A stretch of 64,000 nt of DNA from Gammaproteobacteria bacterium (GCA_017302255.1 JAFLDV010000021.1:1-64000), one strand, 5' to 3'; counted from the stretch's first letter, positions 1 through 9,172 are shown. Translations and numbers: made by a program. The notes: generated by a model from the letters alone, not told the origin.

Positions 1-28
1 CGTGCTTCGACTACGAAGCGGGACGTGC

Positions 29-56
29 ATCATACACTTCCCAGATTTTAAGTCAA
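29..56 (-). promoter_or_regulatory. rrn-type promoter, proximal
   Basis: Minus-strand -35 TTGACT (51-56) and -10 TATGAT (29-34) are separated by 16 bases, the same spacing as the two promoters above it. Transcripts would leave the window after about 20 bases. Confidence 0.65.
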
Positions 57-158
57 GCAGAGAAATTCATTATTCTAACAAGCTTCTCTGCTTAACCTAC
101 TTCACTTCCCCGACAACCACTTTCAGGCCATTCGACCCTACGTCGTTGCGAGGCGGCC

Positions 159-186
159 ATTTTAGTCAGTTTTCAGTTCGTGTCAA
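159..186 (-). promoter_or_regulatory. rrn-type promoter, middle
   Basis: Minus-strand -35 TTGACA (181-186, perfect consensus) and -10 TAAAAT (159-164) are separated by 16 bases. A GC-rich discriminator (GGCCGCC) follows the -10. It lies about 110 bases downstream of the distal promoter. Confidence 0.7.
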
Positions 187-267
187 GCGTCTTTTTATCG
201 ACTATTTTCACTTTCTTCAAACTCACCCGGCGTTTCGCTTTCGCATCACCCCGTCGGCATGGCGCGC

Positions 268-295
268 ATTATAGGGAGTTTTCGCCGACGTGCAA
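268..295 (-). promoter_or_regulatory. rrn-type promoter, distal (P1-like)
   Basis: On the minus strand the -35 TTGCAC is at 290-295 and a perfect -10 TATAAT at 268-273, with a 16-base spacer. The bases just after the -10 are GCGCGCC (261-267), the GC-rich discriminator typical of stringently controlled rRNA P1 promoters. An AT-rich tract upstream (about 301-360) could act as an UP element. Confidence 0.75.
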
Positions 296-501
296 GTGAG
301 AATTCGATCTTTTTTGCTTGTTTCAGTTCGTTTGCTCAATAAAACCTCGTTATGTACAAATTAGCTGCAAAATCTCTTTGGATTTATAGATTTATCTTGT
401 TGGCGAATGGGTTGGGACTGGTTAATATAGATTTTGACTACTATAAGTAGATTTGTTTTCCGTTGTTTCTTTTCACCACTATTAGTATTTAGGAATTATC
501 T

Positions 502-999
502 ATGTCACCAAGTATGCGTTCGTCATTACCATTCACTCTGGCTTTGGCCATTATCACTTATCTGTTATTTCAATTTGTGCTGACTACTGTAATTACTGAT
601 GTAGCTATTGCTGCAGTTATCGGTGTATTACTTGGCGGTATCCTCGTACCAATTTTAGTTGAGGTAAAACCTCTTACTGATTCACCGGCCACAGCAACAC
701 CTAAAGCTGCTGCCGCTGCCGTCTCTGGTGCGAATGCCACTTTATATGTTGGCAACCTGCCATATAAAGCAAATGAGGAAGCTGTCCGTGAATTGTTCCA
801 ACAATCCGGCACCGTTATTAATGTGCGTTTAATGAAAGATCGCCAAACCGGACGTCGTCGTGGTTTTGGTTTTGTCGAAGTAGCAGCTAAAGATGCCAAT
901 CGGATGATTCAAAAGTTGAATGACTTTGAATATGAAGGTCGGACGCTGAAAGTTCGTGAAGCCAAAGAACGTCAAGATGGTGACGATAACGAAGAGTAA
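502..999 (+). CDS. Membrane-anchored RRM RNA-binding protein
   Basis: A 165-residue protein. Residues about 9-30 and 33-53 are two hydrophobic segments, so the N-terminus is probably an inner-membrane hairpin. A short Ala/Thr/Pro-rich linker (about 55-78) follows, then one complete RNA recognition motif at about 79-157: RNP2 is LYVGNL at 81-86 and RNP1 is RGFGFVEV at 120-127 with its aromatic residues intact. The tail is acidic. AGGA seven bases before the ATG supports this start. Bacterial RRM proteins bind single-stranded RNA; the membrane anchor is the unusual part. It lies between the rRNA promoters and murI, and its last 28 bases overlap the 3' end of convergent murI. The RNA target and role are unknown. 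Confidence 0.88.
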   Translation: MSPSMRSSLPFTLALAIITYLLFQFVLTTVITDVAIAAVIGVLLGGILVPILVEVKPLTDSPATATPKAAAAAVSGANATLYVGNLPYKANEEAVRELFQQSGTVINVRLMKDRQTGRRRGFGFVEVAAKDANRMIQKLNDFEYEGRTLKVREAKERQDGDDNEE

Positions 1000-1778
1000 T
1001 CTTCGGCAGGCTTTGACCAGCATTCGTACTGGTCAAAGCCTAATTCTGCAAGTTTGCCTTTCTGTTGTTCGTTAAGTTCCAATGTACTAATAAATAGCTG
1101 CTGTCCATTAGCCTTTGCCGGATTGTCTATTGTCACCACCACCTGCGTCACTCGTCTTGCAATTGCATCAGCAGTATCTAAAAGCACAGCGTCCGGTAAG
1201 CATGACTTAATCTCAGCTGCAAGAAACGGAAAATGAGTACAGCCAAGTACTATATATAGTGGCGATGTATCTACAAGGCTGGAAAGCCGTATTACCTGCT
1301 CGACAGCATCATGTACATTATTGCCGTACCATACTTTTTGCTCGGCCAATAATACCAGCTCGCTACTTCCAACCTTTTGCACCGGAATGCCAGGTGCGAA
1401 TTGCTCAATCAGCCCCTCCAGATAAGCGCTTTTGCAAGTTGCAGGTGTAGCAAGCACTGCAAAACCTTCGGGACTTAATGCGGCAGCAGGTTTTATCGCA
1501 GGCACTGTACCTACAAATGGAATACTAAATTGCTGACGCAATGAAGCAACAGCTTGTGTAGTCGCTGTGTTACAAGCAATGACGATAAGGTCGACCTGAT
1601 GATTGATTAGCATCGAAGATAATTGCGTCAGACGAGATTGGATAAATGCTTCTGATTTCTCGCCATAAGGTAAATAGCGATTATCCATGACATAAATATA
1701 ATCAGCAGCAATACAAGCACGCACCGCACTCAGAATAGATAGACCACCAACGCCACTGTCGATAAAGCCAATTCGCAT
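972..1778 (-). CDS. murI: Glutamate racemase
   Basis: Glutamate racemase, 268 residues, converts L- to D-glutamate for peptidoglycan synthesis in the cytoplasm. The family start IGFIDSGVGG is at residues 3-12. The two catalytic cysteines are visible: C69 in IACNTATT and C180 in LGCTHFP. The ATG at 1778 has GAGG five bases upstream and is preferred over an in-frame GTG six bases earlier. Neighbouring an rRNA operon is the conserved gammaproteobacterial arrangement, here with an RRM gene wedged between. The 3' end overlaps the convergent RRM gene and contains a perfect 13-bp inverted repeat. Confidence 0.95.
   Translation of the reverse strand: MRIGFIDSGVGGLSILSAVRACIAADYIYVMDNRYLPYGEKSEAFIQSRLTQLSSMLINHQVDLIVIACNTATTQAVASLRQQFSIPFVGTVPAIKPAAALSPEGFAVLATPATCKSAYLEGLIEQFAPGIPVQKVGSSELVLLAEQKVWYGNNVHDAVEQVIRLSSLVDTSPLYIVLGCTHFPFLAAEIKSCLPDAVLLDTADAIARRVTQVVVTIDNPAKANGQQLFISTLELNEQQKGKLAELGFDQYECWSKPAEDYSSLSSPS
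1008..1041. repeat. Perfect 13-bp inverted repeat in the rrm/murI overlap zone
   Basis: AGGCTTTGACCAG (1008-1020) and its exact complement (1029-1041) flank an 8-base loop. It begins nine bases after the RRM stop codon but lies wholly inside the murI reading frame. There is no T-tract on either side, so it is not a standard intrinsic terminator. It could stall or stabilise the 3' end of the rightward RRM transcript. Confidence 0.6.
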
Positions 1779-1907
1779 AATCACCTCACAAGTATTATCG
1801 CTATTTTGCCAGAAGGATGCATGAACTGCTGCAGAGATTTAGCAACTGATTTGGAGTTCCGATAAAAACCTTTTATTATGGCGGCCATTTTTCGGTGAGG
1901 CGCCATC

Positions 1908-3005
1908 ATGCAATTAGGTCAAGTTTTTCCAGAGCAATACGAATTACAGCTGCAAGCAAAAGTTGATGCGATGCAGCAGTTATTTGCGCCATTTAATATG
2001 CCGGAACCCGAAGTATTTCGTTCTGAACCTGCACACTATCGGCTGCGTGCTGAGTTTCGGGTATGGCACGATGGCGACGACATGTATCACATCATGTTTG
2101 ATCCGCAAACGAAGACCAAACACCGCATTGATTATTTCCCTGTCGCCTGCAAGACGATTGCCGACTTTATGCAACCGTTACTGGATGCACTAAAGAAACG
2201 ACCACTGCTAAGAAATCGGCTTTATCAAATCGATTACCTCTCTTCACTGAGCGGTGAATTGTTGGTGTCGTTAATTTATAAAAAGCCGATCCCGGCTGAG
2301 TGGCAAGCGGAAGCCGAGTTATTAAAAGCTGAGCTAAGTAGCATCCAAGCCTTTGATTTGATCGGACGAGCACGTAAACAAAAGATATTGGTAAATAGAG
2401 ACCATCTTCTGGAGCGGCTTCAAGTCGAAGAACGGACCATTCAATATCAACAAGTTGAGAATAGCTTTACCCAGCCGAATGGTTCGGTGAATCAACTCAT
2501 GCTGGAATGGACTTGTGCTATCGCCAAAAGCGCTTTAAGCAATGATCTGCTCGAACTCTATTGCGGCAACGGCAATTTCTCACTGGCTTTGGCGCCGTAC
2601 TTTCGACAAGTCGTGGCCACTGAATTATCAAAAACATCGATAAAATCAGCTGAGCTCAATATAAAACTAAATGATGTCAGCAACCTGCAAGTTCTGCAGA
2701 TGTCGGCAGAAGATGTCAGCCATGCCCTGTCGCAAGGCCAGCAACTCAAACATATCGATTTGTCAGAATTGCGGTTGAATAGTGTTCTGGTTGATCCGCC
2801 TCGAGCCGGGTTAGATCCAGCAACCGAGCAGCTAGTTTGTCAATTCGATGACATTCTCTACATTTCCTGTAATCCAGAAACCCTGGCGAAAAACTTAGTA
2901 ACGCTGACGCAAAGCCACGAAGTGAAACGGTTCGCATTATTCGACCAATTTCCTTATACACACCACATCGAATGTGGTGTGTGGTTGCGCAAAATTACTC
3001 TTTAG
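1908..3005 (+). CDS. trmA: tRNA (uracil-5-)-methyltransferase
   Basis: TrmA makes 5-methyluridine at tRNA position 54 using S-adenosylmethionine. The protein is 365 residues, matching the E. coli length of 366. The SAM-binding motif [11 protein letters not shown], the DPPRAGLD loop, the nucleophile C321 in YISCNPETL and the general base E355 in HHIECGVWL are all present. GGTGAGG lies seven bases before the ATG. It is divergent from murI (129-bp gap) and its stop overlaps the 3' end of convergent fabR by 11 bases. trmA next to fabR is also the E. coli order. Confidence 0.96.
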   Translation: MQLGQVFPEQYELQLQAKVDAMQQLFAPFNMPEPEVFRSEPAHYRLRAEFRVWHDGDDMYHIMFDPQTKTKHRIDYFPVACKTIADFMQPLLDALKKRPLLRNRLYQIDYLSSLSGELLVSLIYKKPIPAEWQAEAELLKAELSSIQAFDLIGRARKQKILVNRDHLLERLQVEERTIQYQQVENSFTQPNGSVNQLMLEWTCAIAKSALSNDLLELYCGNGNFSLALAPYFRQVVATELSKTSIKSAELNIKLNDVSNLQVLQMSAEDVSHALSQGQQLKHIDLSELRLNSVLVDPPRAGLDPATEQLVCQFDDILYISCNPETLAKNLVTLTQSHEVKRFALFDQFPYTHHIECGVWLRKITL

Positions 3006-3603
3006 GTTTTCGCGCGTAACCTGCCGCACCGTGCGCCATCCAGCGCAACTGAGTAATGGTGCGGTGGGTAATTTGCACCCGAAGTTCCGGGCTGGCATCT
3101 AAGGCGTCTGCACCAGCATGAAACACCAAAGTCACCATAGCTTCCGCTTGGACTTGCGCATATTCATCCGGGCAGGCGGTCTCTTTACGTAAATAATCGG
3201 CAAGTTCAGCGCAAAAATGTTGAATTTCCCGCGCAACAGCTCGGCGAAATGGCGCTGAAGTTCCTGAACGTTCGCGAAGTAACAAACGAAAAACGTTGCT
3301 ATTACCGACCACAAACTCCATAAAAGTCTCAATCGAAGTTCGAATAACACTGCCGTTTTTCTCAATTCGATGGCGCGCTTGTCTGAGTAACTGTCGGAGC
3401 ATCAACCCGGCTTCATCAACTAAAGTTAGTCCGAGTTCATCCATATCGGCAAAATGGCGATAAAATGAGGTTGGTGCTATGCCGGCTTCACGGGCAACTT
3501 CCCGCAGACTTAGACTCGAAAAACCTTTATCCGGACTGAGTTGGGCAAAAGCCGCATCAATAATTGCGCGTCGGGTCCGTTCTTTTTGTTGTGCTCTGCT
3601 CAA
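2995..3603 (-). CDS. fabR: TetR-family repressor of unsaturated fatty acid synthesis
   Basis: FabR senses the acyl thioester pool and represses unsaturated fatty acid genes. The N-terminal helix-turn-helix carries the family block [21 protein letters not shown], and the whole about 200-residue protein is colinear with E. coli FabR. I prefer the TTG at 3603 because AGGA lies eight bases upstream; an ATG at 3612 is also in frame but its purine tract directly abuts it. It is divergent from a desaturase gene with a matching palindromic operator between them, so the likely target is visible in sequence. The wider fabA/fabB regulon is not in this window. Confidence 0.92.
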   Translation of the reverse strand: MSRAQQKERTRRAIIDAAFAQLSPDKGFSSLSLREVAREAGIAPTSFYRHFADMDELGLTLVDEAGLMLRQLLRQARHRIEKNGSVIRTSIETFMEFVVGNSNVFRLLLRERSGTSAPFRRAVAREIQHFCAELADYLRKETACPDEYAQVQAEAMVTLVFHAGADALDASPELRVQITHRTITQLRWMAHGAAGYARKPKE

Positions 3604-3649
3604 AAGCTGCATCCTGATTAATTGCGTCAGCGTTATTTTATTTTATACC

Positions 3650-3677
3650 TTGACCCACGCCAATTGCACAGTAAAAT
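3650..3677 (+). promoter_or_regulatory. Sigma-70 promoter of the desaturase gene
   Basis: TTGACC (3650-3655) and TAAAAT (3672-3677) are separated by 16 bases. The last base of the -10 touches the first base of the FabR-type palindrome, so repressor binding would cover the transcription start. Confidence 0.6.
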
Positions 3678-3698
3678 TAGCTTACACATGTAAGCTAA
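3677..3698. promoter_or_regulatory. FabR/DesT-type operator palindrome
   Basis: A 22-bp near-perfect palindrome: left arm TTAGCTTACA, right arm TGTAAGCTAA, with a central CA. The arms are exact complements of each other. It lies in the fabR-desaturase divergent gap, 11 bases before the desaturase ATG. Its layout, with a TTACA..TGTAA core, resembles known FabR/DesT sites, but which protein binds it is inference. Confidence 0.75.
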
Positions 3699-3709
3699 AA
3701 GTACCCACC

Positions 3710-4849
3710 ATGGAAAAACCACCTATTATCTGGACCAACGTCTTGGTCTTTGCTGTCACATTTACGATTGCCGCGGTCGGCATCCCAGCCTATGAAATCA
3801 TGGTTGGTTTTACATGGATGGAAATTGTCGCAACTATTCTTTGTCTTGGTTACTGCGGGATGTCAATTACTGCCGGTTACCATCGTCTCTGGGCTCACAA
3901 AACCTATGATGCTCATCCTATTATGCAGTGGATTTTTGCTATTGGCGGTGCTTTTGCGCTGCAAAATAGTGCCCTGCATTGGTCATCTGATCATCGGATC
4001 CATCACAAATTTGTCGACCAAAACGATAAAGACCCGTACTCAGCGAAAATGGGTTTCTGGTACAGTCACATTGGTTGGATGCTGCGTGAATATCAGGCGC
4101 ACCGCTATCATGATTACTCGAATGTACGCGACCTGCAGAACAACAAAATTGTGATGTTCCAGCATAAGCATTATTTGTTACTCACGGTACTTACAAACTT
4201 TGGCATTCCATTATTTCTGGGCTGGCTCAGCGGAAATTACATCGGCATGCTGCTGAGTGTCGGCTTTTTGCGCTTGGTGCTTAGCCATCACTTCACCTTT
4301 TTTATCAACTCTTTGGCACACATTTGGGGAAATCAGCCTTATACCGACCAGAATACGGCTCGCGATAATGGGGTTTTAGCCTTCCTTACTTATGGCGAGG
4401 GTTACCATAATTTCCACCATATCTTTGAATATGACTATCGCAATGGCATTCGCTGGTGGCAATTTGACCCAACCAAATGGTTGATTAAAAGCTGTTCTTG
4501 GGTTGGCTTAACCCGTAACTTAAAAGTTTGCCCAGAAGACCGCATTTTAAAAGCAAAAGCGCTGATGCAGCTCAAACGTGCACAAGTGAAAGCATTGCAA
4601 CTCCCTAACGCTGAACAAATTTTACAGCGGATGGAACATGAGTACCAACTGCTCCTTGAGCGGATGCAAGCTTATTTCGAATTACAGAAAACCTTGCTAG
4701 CCCAAAAGAAAGTTGGGATGCAGCATAAAAAAGCGCAATTGATACAAAGCTATAATGAATTTGACCTCCGCAAGCAGTATCAAGAACTGCGCGAAGGTTT
4801 CCAATTCCAACAGCGGCAATGGCAACTTTTTATTGAACAGTACGCTTAG
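3710..4849 (+). CDS. Acyl-CoA/phospholipid delta-9-type fatty acid desaturase
   Basis: A membrane di-iron desaturase of 379 residues that should introduce a cis double bond into saturated acyl chains. All three histidine boxes are present: HRLWAH (58-63), HRIHH (95-99) and HNFHH (233-237). Hydrophobic spans lie near 10-30, 36-55, 72-88 and 155-195. The C-terminal hundred residues (about 280-379) form a charged, Leu/Gln-rich likely coiled coil beyond the catalytic core. The reading frame is open upstream, but the ATG at 3710 is preferred because the protein family starts here and the promoter and operator lie just before it. Divergent fabR suggests FabR repression in response to unsaturated acyl levels. 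Confidence 0.93.
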   Translation: MEKPPIIWTNVLVFAVTFTIAAVGIPAYEIMVGFTWMEIVATILCLGYCGMSITAGYHRLWAHKTYDAHPIMQWIFAIGGAFALQNSALHWSSDHRIHHKFVDQNDKDPYSAKMGFWYSHIGWMLREYQAHRYHDYSNVRDLQNNKIVMFQHKHYLLLTVLTNFGIPLFLGWLSGNYIGMLLSVGFLRLVLSHHFTFFINSLAHIWGNQPYTDQNTARDNGVLAFLTYGEGYHNFHHIFEYDYRNGIRWWQFDPTKWLIKSCSWVGLTRNLKVCPEDRILKAKALMQLKRAQVKALQLPNAEQILQRMEHEYQLLLERMQAYFELQKTLLAQKKVGMQHKKAQLIQSYNEFDLRKQYQELREGFQFQQRQWQLFIEQYA

Positions 4850-4867
4850 TACCGGATAAATATGATT

Positions 4868-4892
4868 AAAAGGCGACTTATGTCGCCTTTTT
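4868..4892 (+). terminator. Intrinsic terminator after the desaturase gene
   Basis: The stem AAAAGGCGAC/GTCGCCTTTT with loop TTAT runs into a short T-tract, 18 bases past the stop codon. Confidence 0.8.
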
Positions 4893-4949
4893 CACTTCAA
4901 CTGTTTGAATTTATGCTGCTATTATCTAAGCGAGTAATGTTCAAATTGA

Positions 4950-6401
4950 GTGGAAACCACTGTGGCTGCGAAAAATACTGCATCAACCCAAGCAAATATA
5001 TCGACCGAGACTTTTGACTATGACGCGATAATCATCGGCACGGGCCCTGGGGGGGAAGGTGCAGCAATGAACCTCGCCAAAAGCGGAAAAAAAGTTGCGG
5101 TCATTGAGCGCCACTCGCAGGTTGGTGGTGGTTGCACCCACTGGGGGACTATTCCATCAAAAGCTTTGCGACACTCAGTAAGTCGGTTTATTGAATACAA
5201 TGAAAACCCACTGTTTCAAATGGACAATCAGTCATCAAACCTGACTTTCCCACAAATACTTCGTCATGCTGCAGGTGTCATTCGCAAGCAAGTTCGTTTG
5301 CGCAGTAGTTTTTACGATCGAAATCGCGTCGAAGTATTCCAAGGCGAAGCCTCATTTGTCGACAAACATCACATTCGGATTGTCCCACCGTCAGGTCCGG
5401 ATCGAGTCATCAGTGCACAGACCATTGTGCTAGCCACGGGTTCACGGCCCTATCGTCCGGCAAATGTCGATTTCAGTCATCCGCACATTTTTGACAGTGA
5501 TACCATTTTGTCGCTCAACGAAGATCCGCGCCACATCATTATTTTCGGTGCTGGCGTTATCGGTTGTGAATATGCATCCATCTTCCGTGGTCTCGGTGTC
5601 CGGGTCGATTTAGTCAACACGCGAGATCGCTTATTGTCCTTTATGGACGCAGAAATTTCCGATGCGCTGAGTTACCACTTTTGGAACTCTGGGGTCACAA
5701 TTCGTCATGGTGAAGAATTCGAAGCAATCGAAGGCTTACCTGACGGTGTGATTCTACATCTGCAATCGGGTAAAAAAATGAAGGCCGATTGCATTCTGTT
5801 TGCCAATGGTCGCACCGGCAACACTGACACTCTTAATTTAGATGCTATCGGTTTAAAAGCTGATAGCCGCGGCCAATTAAAGGTTAACGAAAATTATCAA
5901 ACTTCAGTTGATAACGTTTATGCCGTAGGTGATGTCATTGGGTATCCGAGCTTAGCAAGCGCGGCATACGACCAAGGCCGTATCGCGGGCAACTCAATTA
6001 TTCACGGTCATTGCGATACTCGTCTGATTGAAGATATTCCAGTCGGCATCTATACCATCCCAGAGATGAGTTCAGTCGGAAAAAACGAGCAGCAATTAAC
6101 TGCTGCTCGAATTCCTTATGAAGTAGGTCGGGCACAATTTAAACACTTAGCTCGTGCACAAATAGCCAACACTAGTGTCGGCAGTCTAAAGTTGTTGTTT
6201 CATCGTGATACAAAGGAAATTCTTGGCATCCATTGCTTTGGTGAGCGTGCCGCTGAAATTGTGCATATCGGTCAAGCGATCATGATGCAGAAAAATGGCG
6301 GTAATAATGTGGAGTACTTCGTACACACCACATTTAACTATCCGACCATGGCCGAAGCGTATCGAGTCGCCGCTATGAATGGCTTAAACCGACTTTTTTA
6401 A
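4950..6401 (+). CDS. sthA: Soluble pyridine nucleotide transhydrogenase
   Basis: A flavoprotein that moves reducing equivalents between NADPH and NADH in the cytoplasm. It is 483 residues; E. coli SthA is 466, the difference being an N-terminal extension of about 18 residues. The FAD-binding [10 protein letters not shown] is near residue 32, and [16 protein letters not shown] near 61 is the SthA signature, with a single Cys where disulfide reductases have two. A second Rossmann motif [13 protein letters not shown] and the FAD motif VYAVGDVIG follow. The start shown is a GTG at 4950; another GTG at 4962 is possible and neither has a strong ribosome site. fabR and sthA are also neighbours in E. 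coli. Confidence 0.95.
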   Translation: METTVAAKNTASTQANISTETFDYDAIIIGTGPGGEGAAMNLAKSGKKVAVIERHSQVGGGCTHWGTIPSKALRHSVSRFIEYNENPLFQMDNQSSNLTFPQILRHAAGVIRKQVRLRSSFYDRNRVEVFQGEASFVDKHHIRIVPPSGPDRVISAQTIVLATGSRPYRPANVDFSHPHIFDSDTILSLNEDPRHIIIFGAGVIGCEYASIFRGLGVRVDLVNTRDRLLSFMDAEISDALSYHFWNSGVTIRHGEEFEAIEGLPDGVILHLQSGKKMKADCILFANGRTGNTDTLNLDAIGLKADSRGQLKVNENYQTSVDNVYAVGDVIGYPSLASAAYDQGRIAGNSIIHGHCDTRLIEDIPVGIYTIPEMSSVGKNEQQLTAARIPYEVGRAQFKHLARAQIANTSVGSLKLLFHRDTKEILGIHCFGERAAEIVHIGQAIMMQKNGGNNVEYFVHTTFNYPTMAEAYRVAAMNGLNRLF

Positions 6402-6531
6402 CTGGAAAATCTGAGTTTTTTATAACTGAGTGAAATTTAGTCACTCGAAAAAGCAAAGTAGCTATTTCGTTTATTACAAAATTAGTTGTACACTCGAAAA
6501 AAACAAAATAATGACAATCTGGGGAAACACT

Positions 6532-7896
6532 ATGCTAAGGATGAGTCTGGCCGTGTTTTTATTAGGACTGTACTGCCAGTCCGCGCACGCTGATTTTGCA
6601 AGCGCTCGAAAGCTCTTTGAGCAACAAGATTATACTGCGGCAATCCCGCAATTGGAGTTAATGGCTAAATCCGGTCACCCGGATGCGCAATATATGGTTG
6701 CACAAGCTTATGCCAATGGTTGGGGTAAGCCAGTTGATGTCTATCAGGCATATGCTTGGACATTATTAGCCAAAGAATCAGGCTCAGCTGAAGCCGGAGC
6801 TTTTTACGCTGAACTTCGCCAAAAGCTGCCTTCTCGGCGCGAAGCAAAAACTACTTTCGCGACATTAGATAAAGAGTTTGGCCAAGTGGCCTTACAAAGT
6901 AATCTGCTGCCGAGCAATAAATTTGCCAACACAAACCCAGTGTTTACTGTTGCAAAACGCTTAGCACAACCAGAATACCCGTCATCATTTAAACGTTCAG
7001 GTATTCCGGCATGGGCTATTGTGTTTTATGACATCAATGAAGCAGGCAAAGTCGAAAATGCTAATGTTGCCCTGAGTTACCCGCAGGGTGCTATCGACCG
7101 TTATGTGCTTGATGCCGTGAAACGCTGGACATTCACCCCGCCGAAGAACGGTTATGGTGAATCTTTGCGGTTAAACCATCAAATTCATGCTTTTTCGCTA
7201 GAAAAAGTCATTACGCCAACGCAAAAGTATAAGAAAGACAACGCTGACTATATCGCGGCGATTAAACAAGCCGCAGATGCAGGTTTTGCTGAGTACCAAT
7301 ACAAATATGCTTTGTTGGCACATGCGGGGATTTTGAAGACTGAAAAAGCACTGCCTTGGTATTTGAAGTCAGCAATCAGTGGTTATGCCCTCGCGCAAGT
7401 CAGTATTGCACAGTGCCTATTTTCTGGCAGTTTGTGTGACATCGATAACAACAAAGGGATGAACTGGTTAGCCAAAGCCGCAGACAGTGGTCATGCGCCT
7501 TCAGCATTCACCTTAGCGCAAAAGTTATTAAACAGCGACAACATCCAGTTTGATCCATTGCGCGCCGCGAAGTATCTGAAACAAGCTTCGGCAAAAGGTT
7601 ATGGCCCTGCCCTTGTTGAATATTCAGCACTATTGGCAAATTCATCCTTACCGGAAATCAGGAACCCTGAGTTAGCTATCCAAATTGCCGAACAAGGCTT
7701 AAAGAAAGACGATGATAATCCGAATTTGTTAGCGAGCATCGCCACAGCAAAATTCGAACTAGGCAAACTTGATGAAGCTCGCGAATTGTTAGCCCAAGCC
7801 ATCGACCAAGCTGAATCACGCGGTATGGACACAACGCCATTTACCGAGCTGTTAGAAAGCTACCAAAGCGATGTGCAGACCGCTGCCGAAAAGTGA
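6532..7896 (+). CDS. Exported Sel1/TPR protein with an internal TonB C-terminal domain
   Basis: A 454-residue protein with a signal peptide (about 1-20, ending QSAHA before DF). Sel1-like repeats occupy about 20-95. A TonB C-terminal-type domain follows at about 135-220, recognised by PEYPSSFKRSGIPAWAIV and the ending VKRWTFTPP. More Sel1 repeats come next (DAGFAEYQYKYALLAHAG and onward), then a TPR-like end. The upstream frame is open, but GGGGAA six bases before the ATG at 6532 and the signal peptide fix this start. TonB C-terminal domains usually touch outer-membrane receptors or act as energy-independent scaffolds; there is no N-terminal TonB anchor or Pro-rich spacer, so a true TonB role is unlikely. 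Function unknown. Confidence 0.85.
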   Translation: MLRMSLAVFLLGLYCQSAHADFASARKLFEQQDYTAAIPQLELMAKSGHPDAQYMVAQAYANGWGKPVDVYQAYAWTLLAKESGSAEAGAFYAELRQKLPSRREAKTTFATLDKEFGQVALQSNLLPSNKFANTNPVFTVAKRLAQPEYPSSFKRSGIPAWAIVFYDINEAGKVENANVALSYPQGAIDRYVLDAVKRWTFTPPKNGYGESLRLNHQIHAFSLEKVITPTQKYKKDNADYIAAIKQAADAGFAEYQYKYALLAHAGILKTEKALPWYLKSAISGYALAQVSIAQCLFSGSLCDIDNNKGMNWLAKAADSGHAPSAFTLAQKLLNSDNIQFDPLRAAKYLKQASAKGYGPALVEYSALLANSSLPEIRNPELAIQIAEQGLKKDDDNPNLLASIATAKFELGKLDEARELLAQAIDQAESRGMDTTPFTELLESYQSDVQTAAEK

Positions 7897-7917
7897 CAAC
7901 TTCGGTAACTTGACCAC

Positions 7918-7952
7918 AAAAAAAACCGACATTTGAAATGTCGGTTTTTTTA
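7918..7952. terminator. Bidirectional terminator between the Sel1/TonB gene and hemE
   Basis: AAAAAACCGACATTT and its complement surround a tiny loop, with A- and T-tracts on both sides. It can end both the rightward Sel1/TonB transcript and the leftward hemE transcript. Confidence 0.85.
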
Positions 7953-7992
7953 TGGAAAAAATGTTGAACGCGGGTTCAGCCATCAATACCGA

Positions 7993-9066
7993 TTATAAAT
8001 CGGTATTGATGTGGTAAGTCCGACTAAACGACTGCACAGCTTCGATGAAGACTTTAGCTTTTTCTGGATCAACATCAGGTGTGATGCCATGGCCCAAATT
8101 GAACACATGACCAGAACCTTGACCATAACCATCCAAAATTGCTTGAACTTCTAAGCGGATACGTTCAGGAGTACCTAACAAAATTGCCGGGTCCATATTG
8201 CCTTGCAACGCAACTTTATCCCCGATACGCGAACGAGCAGAGCGAATATCAATAGTCCAGTCGAGGCCTACAGCATCACAGCCAGTTGCCGCTATTTCTT
8301 CCAACCACAGGCCACCATTTTTGGTAAATAGCGTCACCGGAACTGGACGACCATCTGCATGGCGAGTTAAACCTTCGACGATCTGTTGCATATAGCTTAA
8401 TGAATATTCGCGATAATCGTGCGGAGTTAACACGCCGCCCCAGGTATCAAAAATCATCACAGATTGAGCGCCCGCCGCGATTTGGGCATTAAGATACAAA
8501 ATGACGCTTTGCATCAGCTTGTCGAGCAAAATATGCACAACCTCAGGCTCGCTATACATTAACTTTTTAATCTTGGAAAAAGTTTTGCTGCTACCACCTT
8601 CCAACATATAGGTCGCTAACGTCCATGGGCTGCCCGAGAAGCCAATTAATGGCACTGAGCCATTCAACTCCCTGCGGATAGTCCGAACGGCGTCCATAAC
8701 GTATTTCAGCTCAACTTCTGGATCTGGCACTGGCAGATTCACCACATCCATAAAATCAGTCAGTTGCTTAGTGAATTTAGGACCTTCACCTTCACCAAAA
8801 TAAAGACCCATGCCCATTGCATCTGGGATGGTCAAAATATCACTGAATAAAATCGCGGCGTCTAAGTCATAACGACGTAATGGCTGTAGTGTTACTTCGC
8901 ATGCTAATTCAGGATTTTTGCATAAGGACATGAAATCACCGGCCTGAGCTCGGGTCGCGCGATATTCTGGTAAATAACGGCCAGCTTGGCGCATCATCCA
9001 AATCGGAGTACGGTCAACTGGTTGTTTTAAAAGGGCTCTGAGGTACCGATCATTTTTTAGCTGCAT
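7993..9066 (-). CDS. hemE: Uroporphyrinogen decarboxylase
   Basis: Decarboxylates the four acetate side chains of uroporphyrinogen III to give coproporphyrinogen III in heme synthesis. The protein is 357 residues (E. coli 354). The N-terminal signature [18 protein letters not shown] holds the substrate-binding arginines, and the later [13 protein letters not shown] block and the C-terminal FNLGHGI are family hallmarks. The catalytic Asp lies in ILFSDIL near residue 86. It appears monocistronic, with a shared terminator downstream. Confidence 0.97.
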   Translation of the reverse strand: MQLKNDRYLRALLKQPVDRTPIWMMRQAGRYLPEYRATRAQAGDFMSLCKNPELACEVTLQPLRRYDLDAAILFSDILTIPDAMGMGLYFGEGEGPKFTKQLTDFMDVVNLPVPDPEVELKYVMDAVRTIRRELNGSVPLIGFSGSPWTLATYMLEGGSSKTFSKIKKLMYSEPEVVHILLDKLMQSVILYLNAQIAAGAQSVMIFDTWGGVLTPHDYREYSLSYMQQIVEGLTRHADGRPVPVTLFTKNGGLWLEEIAATGCDAVGLDWTIDIRSARSRIGDKVALQGNMDPAILLGTPERIRLEVQAILDGYGQGSGHVFNLGHGITPDVDPEKAKVFIEAVQSFSRTYHINTDL

Positions 9067-9172
9067 CTTGGCTCTACCATTAAGCTGGGTTTATTTATTC
9101 TAGCAGTATCGTTGCCGCCACACTATCATGACAGCCGAATGAATTTTTTTGCAAGTTTTGATGATTCTTCTC

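Larger units (their letters stand above)
1..501 (-). promoter_or_regulatory. rRNA operon promoter and leader region, reading leftward
   Basis: This stretch has no convincing gene. Read on the minus strand it holds three consecutive sigma-70 type promoters, listed separately, pointing off the left edge. In E. coli an rRNA operon starts next to murI, and murI is the second gene in from this edge, so the served operon is most likely 16S-23S-5S just outside the window. A short hairpin (gcttcg/cgaagc, positions 4-19) lies in the leader. Bases 300-500 are AT-rich and could hold UP-element or Fis sites for the outermost promoter, and must also hold the rightward promoter of the RRM gene starting at 502. 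The rRNA assignment is inferred from promoter type and synteny. Confidence 0.7.

Noticed and set aside
2-274. Open frame of 90 codons at the left edge, plus strand
   Set aside because: It runs through three minus-strand rRNA-type promoters, has no ribosome site and an unlikely amino acid composition.
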